Shown here: piece after piece, positions 45,239 to 52,117 of the stretch | Numbering within the stretch: position 1 is the stretch's first letter | Layout: each line of letters begins with the position of its first letter | Assembly (NCBI GenBank): GCA_036513415.1 | Contig: DATBZA010000088.1 | Coordinates: 1 to 64,000 of the forward strand | Length of the DNA: 64,000 bases | Reading direction: 5' to 3' | From: 40CM-4-68-19 sp036513415 | GTDB taxonomy: Bacteria > Myxococcota > Myxococcia > Myxococcales > 40CM-4-68-19 | Made by a program: the position numbers and the translations under genes | The notes under the pieces: generated by a model | What the model saw: the letters and a program-made list of their open reading frames with translations, nothing else | Databases searched by the model: none | Told to the model about the DNA's origin: nothing

Positions 45239-45904
45239 GTGCTCTGGATCTTCCTGGCCTCGGGGGTCGCAGTGATGCTGGTGCGCACGCCGTTTCCGCG
45301 CGCGGGCGCAGCGGCCATCCTGGTGCCGCCGCCCTTTCTGCTCGCCGGTCTGGGCGGACCCGCGACGGTTCCGGTCCTCCTGAAGATCCTCTGGTTCTTC
45401 ACGATCGCCGGTTCCGTCGTGTTCGGCAGCGGGCTGGCCATCGTGCCCTTTCTGCACGGCGGCGTGGTGAACGACTTCCACTGGCTGGACGAGCGGCAGT
45501 TCCTCGACGCAGTCGCGGTGGCGATGATCACGCCCGGGCCGGTGGTGATCACCGTCGCCTTCGTCGGGTATCTGGTGGCGGGATTGGCCGGCGCGCTCGT
45601 GGCGGCGTTGGGCGTCTTCCTGCCCTGCTACCTCTTCGTCATCATCCCAGCCCCGTACTACCGCCGCTGGGCCCGCGTGCCGCAGATCAAGTCCTTCGTG
45701 GACGGGGTCACTGCCGCCGCCACGGGGGCGATCGCTGGCGCCGCCTTCGTTCTGGGCAAGCGCGCCATCTTCGACGTGCCCACGGCCGCCATCGCCGCGG
45801 TCGCGCTGCTCGTCCTGGTCAAGGCGCGCAAGGTGCCCGAGCCGGTGCTGATGCTCGCCGCGGGCGCCGCAGGCCTGATCTTGCGCGGCGGGAGCGTTCG
45901 ATGA
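45239..45904 (+). pseudogene. chrA: chromate transporter ChrA, C-terminal half only
   Basis: 221 residues from GTG 45239, with no clear ribosome-binding site. The sequence matches the second half of long ChrA proteins: FFTIAGSVVFGSGLAIVPFL, AMITPGPVVITVAFVGYLVAG, GVFLPCYLFVI. The first half, about 180-200 residues, is missing, and the frame before 45239 (GWTEQEV) looks like the linker. Short one-domain ChrA proteins exist as paired genes, but no partner is adjacent, so a decayed or truncated gene is the better reading. Its stop overlaps the pepE remnant. Confidence 0.6.
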
Positions 45905-45961
45905 AGAGACTCTTGTTGGTCAGCAACTCGACCCAGTACGGCCGCGGCTATCTGGATCACT
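45901..45961 (+). pseudogene. pepE: remnant of peptidase E (first 20 codons)
   Basis: The ATG at 45901 overlaps the chrA stop (ATGA). The first 20 residues, MKRLLLVSNSTQYGRGYLDH, match the N-terminus of dipeptidase E (alpha-aspartyl dipeptidase). After YLDH the match ends and the sequence continues, in another frame, as an ornithine cyclodeaminase tail. About 210 residues with the catalytic serine are gone. Confidence 0.65.
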
Positions 45962-45962
45962 C

Positions 45963-46265
45963 GACAAACAGGAGCTGGACCCGGAAATCCTCGCATCGGC
46001 CAAGGTCGTCGTCGACGTCCTGGAACAGTGCGCCGCGATCGGTGAGCTGCATCATGCGCTGGACGCCAGGCTGATGCAGCGCGCAGACATCCACGCCGAG
46101 CTCGCCGAGGTCGTTTCAGGTTCGAAGCCCGGGCGCACGTCCGACCAGGAGGTCGTCGTCTTCGACGGCACGGGAACGGCCCTCCAGGACGTGGCCGCCG
46201 CGGCGGCTGTTTATGAGAAAGCAGTCAGGTCAGGGACCGGCGAAGGCATCGATTTCGCTCTTTGA
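45963..46265 (+). pseudogene. remnant of ornithine cyclodeaminase / mu-crystallin family (C-terminal 100 residues)
   Basis: In frame from 45963: DKQELDPEILASAKVVVDVL, then HAELAEVVSGSKPGRTSDQE and VVVFDGTGTALQDVAAAAAV, which is the typical C-terminal end of the ornithine cyclodeaminase family. The NAD-binding and catalytic parts, about 220 residues, are missing. It joins directly to the pepE start at about 45960. The threonine-dehydratase gene 1.2 kb downstream suggests that an amino-acid catabolic cluster once stood here. Confidence 0.65.
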
Positions 46266-46356
46266 CCGCCCGATGTGCTGACGAGCTGCGCGGACAGCCG
46301 GCTGCCTGCTTGTCCGTCGCTCTGCGTTCCGATCACCCAATGGCCATCGTCCGGCG

Positions 46357-47163
46357 GTGAATCCTATAACTCGAACCCTGCCGATGTGCGCCCTGCTCTT
46401 TTCCCTACCGACCTGGGGCGTGGCGCTGCGGTATCCGCAGGCCGACCTGCACGGCTTTCCCTCGATGAGCGATCAGACCGGCAAGCTCATCGCCGATGGC
46501 GAGCTCACCCAGAAGCTCGAGGGCAACCGGCTCGTCGTGCACGCGGTCTGGCGCTTCAAGGACGGCCGCGTCGCCATCGAGGACGACCGGCTGCGCCTCA
46601 AGCCCGAGCTCGCTCAGGAGAGCTTCCGCTGGGTCGAGCGCCGCGGCAAGACGAACCTTCGGCGGATCGAGGTCGACTTCGGCACCGGCAAGGCGACCGT
46701 GACGCATTTCAACGAGGGCAAGCCCGAGACTTGGAGCGAGAAGCTGGATCTCCCTGCGGGCAGGGCGTTCACCGGATACTCGACCGCGCTGGCCGTCTCG
46801 CAGCTGCGAGACGAGCTCCAGGAGAAAGACACGCGTCGCGAGCTGACTTTCATCGCCTTCACCCCGAAGCCGCGCACGGTCTCGCTGGAGATCTCCCGGC
46901 AGCAGGGCGTCCACATCCGCGCCGCGGGCCGCGAGCTCGCCGCCGACCTGTTCACGCTGCATCCGAAGATCCCTTTTCCCGTCAGCCTCTTCGCCGGCGC
47001 GAAGGACGCCCACCTCTGGTTTACCCACTCGGTGCCGCCCTCGCTCCTGCGCGCCGAGCAGAACCTGGCGGAGAAGGACGACCCTGTCGTCCTCATCGAC
47101 GTGATCCCGCGCGGAGCGGCGCTGCCGAAGCCGGCCGCGCGCAGGAGCAAACCCGCGCGATAG
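46357..47163 (+). CDS. exported protein of unknown function
   Basis: 268 residues from GTG 46357, with a short, weak signal sequence (ITRTLPMCALLFSLPTWGVA). The remainder is strand-rich, with patterns such as LVVHAVWRFKDGRVAIEDD and ELTFIAFTPKPRTVSLEI, and ends in a basic tail. No known motif. It stands between the gene remnants and the ArsR gene. Confidence 0.55.
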   Translation: MNPITRTLPMCALLFSLPTWGVALRYPQADLHGFPSMSDQTGKLIADGELTQKLEGNRLVVHAVWRFKDGRVAIEDDRLRLKPELAQESFRWVERRGKTNLRRIEVDFGTGKATVTHFNEGKPETWSEKLDLPAGRAFTGYSTALAVSQLRDELQEKDTRRELTFIAFTPKPRTVSLEISRQQGVHIRAAGRELAADLFTLHPKIPFPVSLFAGAKDAHLWFTHSVPPSLLRAEQNLAEKDDPVVLIDVIPRGAALPKPAARRSKPAR

Positions 47164-47179
47164 CCCCGGCCGCTTCCGC

Positions 47180-47217
47180 TTGACACGCTCTTTGTCACTT
47201 AGCATAGTGACTAAGTG
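47180..47217 (+). promoter_or_regulatory. promoter with overlapping operator before the ArsR-type gene
   Basis: A -35 TTGACA (47180-47185) and -10 CATAGT (47203-47208) are 17 bp apart. The -10 lies inside the inverted repeat CACTTAG-N8-CTAAGTG (47196-47202, 47211-47217), and a second overlapping pair GTCACT/AGTGAC adds to the symmetry. Binding there would block RNA polymerase. Transcription should begin near 47215, at the start codon itself. Confidence 0.65.
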
Positions 47218-47517
47218 ATTCCGAGCGGCGTGGCGGCGGCGCTGGCGAACGACCGGCGGTTGTCCATCCTCAACTGGCTGAAGAAGCCGCGGGCCCACTT
47301 CCCAGCCCAGGTCGACGGCGACCTGGTCAAGGACGGCGTGTGCAGCCTCTTCATCGCCAACAAGCTCGGCGTGACGCAGGCCAGCGCGCACGAGCACCTC
47401 AAGATCCTTGCGGGCTTGGGCCTGATCAGGGCGAAGCGGATAAAAAAATGGACCTTCTACCGCCGCGACGAGAAGCGCATCGCCGAGGCCCGCCGGGTGC
47501 TCCGTGAGTCCTTCTAG
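47215..47517 (+). CDS. ArsR-family winged-helix repressor
   Basis: 100 residues starting at GTG 47215. Helix-turn-helix FIANKLGVTQASAHEHLKIL and the wing IRAKRIKKWTFYRRDE are clear. A cysteine (CSLF) precedes the recognition helix, but no metal-binding pair is seen. The start codon coincides with the predicted transcription start, so the message is probably leaderless. It overlaps the dehydratase gene by 14 nt and most likely represses both itself and that gene. Confidence 0.85.
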   Translation: MIPSGVAAALANDRRLSILNWLKKPRAHFPAQVDGDLVKDGVCSLFIANKLGVTQASAHEHLKILAGLGLIRAKRIKKWTFYRRDEKRIAEARRVLRESF

Positions 47518-48445
47518 CGTCGGCCGCGAGCAGATCGCCGCCACCGAGGCGCTGATCCGCCCGCACATCCGCTTCACGCCCGTCGTCGAGGTGGACGGCC
47601 CCGACTTCGGCCTCCCGGCCTTCACGCTGGTGCTCAAGCTCGAGCTGCTGCAGCAGTCGGGGTCCTTCAAGGCCCGCGGCGCCTTCGCGAATCTGCTCCT
47701 GCGGCCGGTGCCGGCGGCAGGAGTTGTCGCCGCTTCCGGCGGCAACCACGGCGCGGCGGTCGCGCACGCCGCCCGCGACCTCGAGATCCCGGCCCGCATC
47801 TACGTGCCGCGCATCTCCACCCAGGCGAAGGTCGACCGCATCCGCGCCTGCGGTGCCGAGCTGATGCTGGTGGGCGACCGTTATGCCGACGCGCTCGCGG
47901 CGAGCGAGGCCTGGGCCGCCTCGTCAGGCGCGCTGCCGGTGCACGCCTTCGACCAGGACGAGACCCTGATGGGCGCCGGAACGCTGGGCCTCGAGCTGGA
48001 GCAGCAGGCGGGAGCGGTCGACGCGGTCCTCGCTTCGGTGGGCGGCGGGGGTCTCATCGGCGGCATCGCCGCATGGTTCACGGACCGGGTCAGCGTCGTC
48101 GGCGTCGAGCCCGAGCTGGCCCCGACGCTCACGCGGGCGCTAGAGGCGGGAGAGCCCGTGGACGCGCCAGCAGGGGGCATCGCCGCCGACTCGCTCGCGC
48201 CGCGCCGCGTGGGCGCGCGCGTCTTTCCCATCGCCCAACGCTACGTGAAGCGTGTCGTGCTCGTCACCGACCAGGAGATCGCGCAGGCGCAGCAGGCGCT
48301 GTGGAGCACGTTGCGCGTCGCGGCCGAGCCCGGCGGCGCCGCGGCCCTGGCGGCCCTGCTCTCGCATCGCTTCGAGGCACGAGCAGGGTCCCGCATCGCG
48401 GTCGTGATCAGCGGCGGAAATACCTCCGCCGTCAATTTCGAGTAG
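47504..48445 (+). CDS. threonine/serine dehydratase-like PLP enzyme
   Basis: 313 residues, fold type II PLP enzyme. The cofactor lysine is Lys56 in QSGSFKARGA; phosphate loop ASVGGGGLIGG and GGNHGAA are present. No regulatory ACT domain, so a catabolic threonine/serine dehydratase or an ectoine-degradation EutB-like enzyme. Start GTG 47504 overlaps the ArsR gene. A cyclodeaminase remnant lies 1.2 kb upstream; EutB and a cyclodeaminase homologue (EutC) often occur together, which keeps that option open. Confidence 0.85.
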   Translation: MSPSSVGREQIAATEALIRPHIRFTPVVEVDGPDFGLPAFTLVLKLELLQQSGSFKARGAFANLLLRPVPAAGVVAASGGNHGAAVAHAARDLEIPARIYVPRISTQAKVDRIRACGAELMLVGDRYADALAASEAWAASSGALPVHAFDQDETLMGAGTLGLELEQQAGAVDAVLASVGGGGLIGGIAAWFTDRVSVVGVEPELAPTLTRALEAGEPVDAPAGGIAADSLAPRRVGARVFPIAQRYVKRVVLVTDQEIAQAQQALWSTLRVAAEPGGAAALAALLSHRFEARAGSRIAVVISGGNTSAVNFE

Positions 48446-48478
48446 CGGCCGCGGTTCGATGCGGCCTGCTCCGAACGA

Positions 48479-48691
48479 TCAGCCTTTGTCGGCGCGCGCC
48501 ACCGTGGTCTTGTCGGAGGCGTCGGTCTTCTTCGCCTTCTGCTGCTGCTTGCTCTGCTTCTTCGTCTTCTGCGCGACGGCCGGCTTCTGCCGCGGCTGCT
48601 CCGTGGTCTCTACCTTGTCTTCGCAGGCCAAAGCCGCGTGCGCGGACACAGCGGCGAATGCGGCGGCGACAGCGGTTGCGAGCTTGCGCAT
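48479..48691 (-). CDS. small exported Lys/Gln-rich protein
   Basis: 70 residues from ATG 48691 with GAGGG upstream. Clear signal peptide (MRKLATAVAAAFAAVSAHA), then a short mature part of about 48 residues dominated by K, Q, T, A and D. One cysteine after the cleavage site (ALACEDK). No known family; disordered, basic, periplasmic. Confidence 0.55.
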   Translation of the reverse strand: MRKLATAVAAAFAAVSAHAALACEDKVETTEQPRQKPAVAQKTKKQSKQQQKAKKTDASDKTTVARADKG

Positions 48692-48813
48692 GATGCCCTC
48701 GTTCCAGCCGGAGTGGCCGGCAGCCCGGAGCATTGCGCGAGACCGTGGCTTGCGCAACTTGATCGCAAGGCCGACACAAAAACAGGCCCGCAACTGCCGG
48801 TCGAGGCTCGAAA

Positions 48814-49593
48814 TCAGCGCTTGGAAGACAAGTCGAAGACCCACGCGAGACCGAAGCTCGGATGCACCAGGCGTCCTGGGAAGACGACCAATTCGGCCAC
48901 CAACTCGAGCCCCAGCTTCGAGAAGAGCCGCACACCGCCGGTGATCCCTGGGTTCGTGGTCGTGCTGGTGAGCACCGAGTTGTCGCTGGTGACGTGGAAC
49001 TCTCCCCATATGCGCGAGACGCCGACGCTGGCGAACGGCGTCACGCTCCCCGGCCCGAAGTCGAAACGGTAGCCTGCGCCCAGGTCGGCTCCGAAATCGA
49101 CCGTATCGAGCGTGTCGCGAGTCGTCGGCTCGGTGACGGGACTCCGCGACCTCGCCACCACCACGTAGCCGCGGATTCCGGCGGAAAGCGGGCCCCCTTG
49201 GTCCCAAGCGAGTCCCGCTTCCAGGGCCCCCTGATGCGAGCTCACCTCGTTGATCTTGATCGGGGGGATATAGGCGAGTCCGACGAAGGCGCGGAAATCC
49301 TCGGGCGCGGGGAGACCGATCGCAAGCCGCGGGCGGGGAAAGACTGGCGTTTGATCGGAGGCGGTGATCTGCCGCTTGCCGCCTGTGGTGCCGTCGATAG
49401 GCGGGATGACGATGATCTCGAGCCCCAGGCTGAGCTCGCCCGCCCGATATGCGCCGGGCGCGTTGCCAGGCTGCAGCGCGATCAGCAGCGAATGGATCTC
49501 GATAAGCCGCTCCTCCTGGTCGAGCATGGTCTGCGCCCTCGCGGCGCCTGCGGCCAGAGCAAGAGGAAGGAAAGCAATCCCGAACGCCCTCAT
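48814..49593 (-). CDS. outer-membrane beta-barrel-like protein
   Basis: 259 residues. Signal peptide to about residue 20 (LPLALAAGAARAQ). The body alternates hydrophobic and polar residues with glycine and aromatic girdles (AGYRFDFGPGSVTPFASVGV, VRLFSKLGLELVAEL) and ends in SFGLAWVFDLSSKR, which fits a small outer-membrane barrel. The ATG overlaps the stop of the propeller lipoprotein (ATGA). Function unknown. Confidence 0.65.
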   Translation of the reverse strand: MRAFGIAFLPLALAAGAARAQTMLDQEERLIEIHSLLIALQPGNAPGAYRAGELSLGLEIIVIPPIDGTTGGKRQITASDQTPVFPRPRLAIGLPAPEDFRAFVGLAYIPPIKINEVSSHQGALEAGLAWDQGGPLSAGIRGYVVVARSRSPVTEPTTRDTLDTVDFGADLGAGYRFDFGPGSVTPFASVGVSRIWGEFHVTSDNSVLTSTTTNPGITGGVRLFSKLGLELVAELVVFPGRLVHPSFGLAWVFDLSSKR

Positions 49594-50714
49594 CGCCGCG
49601 GGGCTCGGGCCAGGCCGGTGAGAAACTGGCCGGTGGTGTCGAAGCCGGCGTAGTACATGGTCCAGGTGCTGCCATCGAGGAAGACCGACGGTGTGGTCAG
49701 GCCGCCGGAGTCGAACTGGCCGGCCGCGCCCACGGAGAGGGCCTCGCCGAGCGGTCCAGGTTGCCTGACCTTCACCCAGGTCCGCCCGTCGTTGGACTCG
49801 GCATAGCCGATCACTCCGCGGCTCGGCCCGCCGAACGCGCCTGGCGCCTGGCAGCCGCGGTACCACATCCGGTAGAGCTGGTCCCGCTCCTTGAACACCG
49901 ACGGCTGGTAGGCGCAGGCGACGTCGAAGCTGCCGGCGGGACCGAGATCGAGGACGGAGCCGCCGAACTGTTTGCCTGGGACCTTCGTCCAGTTGCGCGC
50001 GTCGGTGGAGACGGCCAGCGCCACCCGCCAGGAGTTCCCGGCATCGTTGGCCGAGTAGTACATCTTGTATTCGGCGCCGTCCTTGATCACCCAGACGTAG
50101 CCGACCTGCTGCGCGTCGATGGCTCCGGTGGCGCCGATGGGGAGCACACTCCCACCCGGGCCCGGGCCATCGTAGAAGCGAGTGAAGTGGATGCCGTCGG
50201 TCGACTCGGCATAGCCAATGCGCCGGTTGTCGGCCAGCGTGCCGTTGGGACAATTGAAGGGCTTGGTGCTGCCGTTGTACCACATGCGGTAGAGCGACCC
50301 GTCCTTGAGGACGTAAGGACGATAGGTCAGGTAATCGTCGAAGTTGCCGGCGACGCCGATGTCGAGGATGGCTCCGCCGGTTTCGGTTCCGGGGACCCGG
50401 GTCCACGCGAGTCCGTCGTTCGACTGGGCAAGTCCGATGCGCCAGTGGGCGCTGTTGATCCCCGCGCACGAACCATTCGTGTCCGCGCCGCCGTAGTACA
50501 GCCTGTAGACGTCGCCATCCTTGAAAGCGGAGATGGTGAAGTTGCCCCGCTCGTCGAAGTTGCCAGGGCTGCCCAGGCCCAGCACAGCGCCGCCCGGACC
50601 AGTCCCCGGCACCTTCTGCCAGGCGATCGGCTCTAGATCAGCGGTTGTTGACGAGCAGCGCGCGAGGAGCAGGTGCGCGGCGAGGAGCAGCGAGAAGCGA
50701 CCGAGGAATGTCAT
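49590..50714 (-). CDS. lipoprotein with repeated GH43-like propeller blades
   Basis: 374 residues from ATG 50714. The signal ends in the lipobox LLLARC. Five repeats of about 65 residues follow, each with G-x-x-G-x-F/I-D, then a tyrosine motif (YRLYYGG, YRMWYNG, YKMYYSA, YRMWYRG, WTMYYAG) and a D-G-x-x-W/F turn. The repeat type is like five-bladed glycosidase-family propellers, but I cannot find the three catalytic acids, so sugar binding rather than cleavage is possible. Middle gene of an exported-protein operon. Confidence 0.7.
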   Translation of the reverse strand: MTFLGRFSLLLAAHLLLARCSSTTADLEPIAWQKVPGTGPGGAVLGLGSPGNFDERGNFTISAFKDGDVYRLYYGGADTNGSCAGINSAHWRIGLAQSNDGLAWTRVPGTETGGAILDIGVAGNFDDYLTYRPYVLKDGSLYRMWYNGSTKPFNCPNGTLADNRRIGYAESTDGIHFTRFYDGPGPGGSVLPIGATGAIDAQQVGYVWVIKDGAEYKMYYSANDAGNSWRVALAVSTDARNWTKVPGKQFGGSVLDLGPAGSFDVACAYQPSVFKERDQLYRMWYRGCQAPGAFGGPSRGVIGYAESNDGRTWVKVRQPGPLGEALSVGAAGQFDSGGLTTPSVFLDGSTWTMYYAGFDTTGQFLTGLARAPRR

Positions 50715-50733
50715 CCAAGCACCTGGAACGGGC

Positions 50734-51087
50734 TCAGTAGCCACTGCCACCATCGACGCCCGGCTGCAGGACGGTCACCGTCCCCGCGAACGCCGCGCCT
50801 GGGTTCACCGTGTCGTTGAAGTTGCACGTCTGGGGCCCGGTGAGAGTCGCTGTGAAGCTCCCGTCGGTGGCGAGCGCCATGGGCGTGGAAAGCTCCGGGC
50901 AGCTCGAGGTGATCTGGTGGCTCGCGGTGTCCTTGTTGACGAAGCTGACCTGCGCCCCGCTAGGGATGGTGATCGTTCTCGGGTTGATCCCCGCCGCGGT
51001 GATCTGGAGCTGGACAGGTCCCTGAGGGGGGCTTGAGCTGCCGCCGCACGCGAGAACGAGCAGGGAGAAAGCAACGGCAACACGCAT
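50734..51087 (-). CDS. cupredoxin-like lipoprotein
   Basis: 117 residues. AGGAGGG precedes ATG 51087. The signal ends in LLVLACGG, a lipobox. The mature part follows a plastocyanin-type fold: ITIPSGAQVSFVNKDTASHQ gives the first histidine and TLTGPQTCNFN a cysteine, but the usual C-terminal His/Met ligands are not seen, so copper binding is uncertain. 19 nt before the propeller lipoprotein. Confidence 0.7.
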   Translation of the reverse strand: MRVAVAFSLLVLACGGSSSPPQGPVQLQITAAGINPRTITIPSGAQVSFVNKDTASHQITSSCPELSTPMALATDGSFTATLTGPQTCNFNDTVNPGAAFAGTVTVLQPGVDGGSGY

Positions 51088-51201
51088 GGTTCCCTCCTAG
51101 GGAAGACAAAGCCGCTCTTCTGACGCCGGCAGATGGAGCAGCACGGTGGCCTAGACGTCCCACGGCCATCGAATGTTCCCCGAAAACTGCCCGTCGCGCG
51201 T

Positions 51202-51819
51202 CTACCGTCCTGCTCGAGCGCCGATCCGGAAGGTGAGCACGACCTCGTCCTCGACTCTGACCAGCCCGCCGGCCGCCGAGGTGGGCTCGATTCCGAAGTC
51301 GGTTTGCTTCACCACCATCTTCCCCGTCGCGCTCAGTGTATCGCCATGCACCTCGAGCCGGACCGGGACCGTGAAGGCCTTCGTGACGCCGTGCAAGGTG
51401 AGCTCACCCACCAGCGTCAGATCGTACGAGCTCGGAGCGATCCGTTTGCCCGTCACCCCGACCGAGCGGAACCGGATGGTGCCGTGGCGCGCGACGTCGA
51501 GCACGCTCGGTCCTCTCGTCACTTGCTGGACCTTCGGCGCATCTCCCTCCGGCTCGCCTTCCTCGCTGACCGTCAGCGACCTGGCATTCACGATGAGGTC
51601 GACCGAAGATCGCGAGAGCTCTTCGAGATCCAGGACCACTTCCCCCTGGATGGTCTGGGCGACGACGGTATGCTCGTGGCCGGCGAAGCTTCCGATGCCG
51701 GTCTTGCCGACGTGCGCGGTTGCGCTGCTGGCGTTGCCGTCGATGGCAAACGTGCGGGGCGTTGCCACGGCGGCTGGGATCCACGCCGCGATCAACAGAC
51801 AAGAGAGGCGAGCAGTCAT
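51202..51819 (-). CDS. YceI-family periplasmic protein
   Basis: 205 residues with a signal peptide (LSCLLIAAWIPAAVA). YceI lipocalin-like features: an early FAIDGNASSATAHVGKTG, then VDLIVNARSLTV, GTIRFRSVGVTG and GELTLHGVTKAFTVPV. The family binds isoprenoid-like ligands. Start ATG 51819 has no good ribosome-binding site. First gene of the exported set on the minus strand. Confidence 0.85.
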   Translation of the reverse strand: MTARLSCLLIAAWIPAAVATPRTFAIDGNASSATAHVGKTGIGSFAGHEHTVVAQTIQGEVVLDLEELSRSSVDLIVNARSLTVSEEGEPEGDAPKVQQVTRGPSVLDVARHGTIRFRSVGVTGKRIAPSSYDLTLVGELTLHGVTKAFTVPVRLEVHGDTLSATGKMVVKQTDFGIEPTSAAGGLVRVEDEVVLTFRIGARAGR

Positions 51820-51976
51820 GCGGGAGGAGTAAGGCGCGCGGAGGCGCTCCGCTCGCCAGATCGCGTCAGGGCCAAGGCGCCCTATGTGGAACGGTGGGAC
51901 GCGTCGTTCCACCGGCGCATGTACGCCGCGGTCCCGTTCTTTCAGGGCGGCCGGAGTGCCGGTATCATCCCGTCCC

Positions 51977-52117
51977 GTGGGGCACTCAGTCTACGTCGTG
52001 GTGCCGGCGTTCAACGAGTCCCCGCGGCTCGGCGAAACGCTCCACGCCCTCTGCCCGGCGTCGCAGCTCGCGATCGCGGATGCCCGCCGGGGATCTGCAT
52101 CCCCACCCGCCTCATGA
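51977..52117 (+). pseudogene. N-terminal stub of a family 2 glycosyltransferase
   Basis: From GTG 51977 the frame encodes 46 residues beginning VGHSVYVVVPAFNESPRLGE, the classic first strand and nucleotide-binding start of GT2 enzymes. After about 30 residues the similarity ends and the frame stops in an ATGA overlap with the TPR membrane protein. The rest of the enzyme (usually 200 or more residues) is missing. Confidence 0.55.

Noticed and set aside
45239..47163. Integron, insertion sequence or prophage as cause of the gene remnants
   Set aside because: I see no transposase, integrase, terminal inverted repeats or target-site duplications in this stretch.
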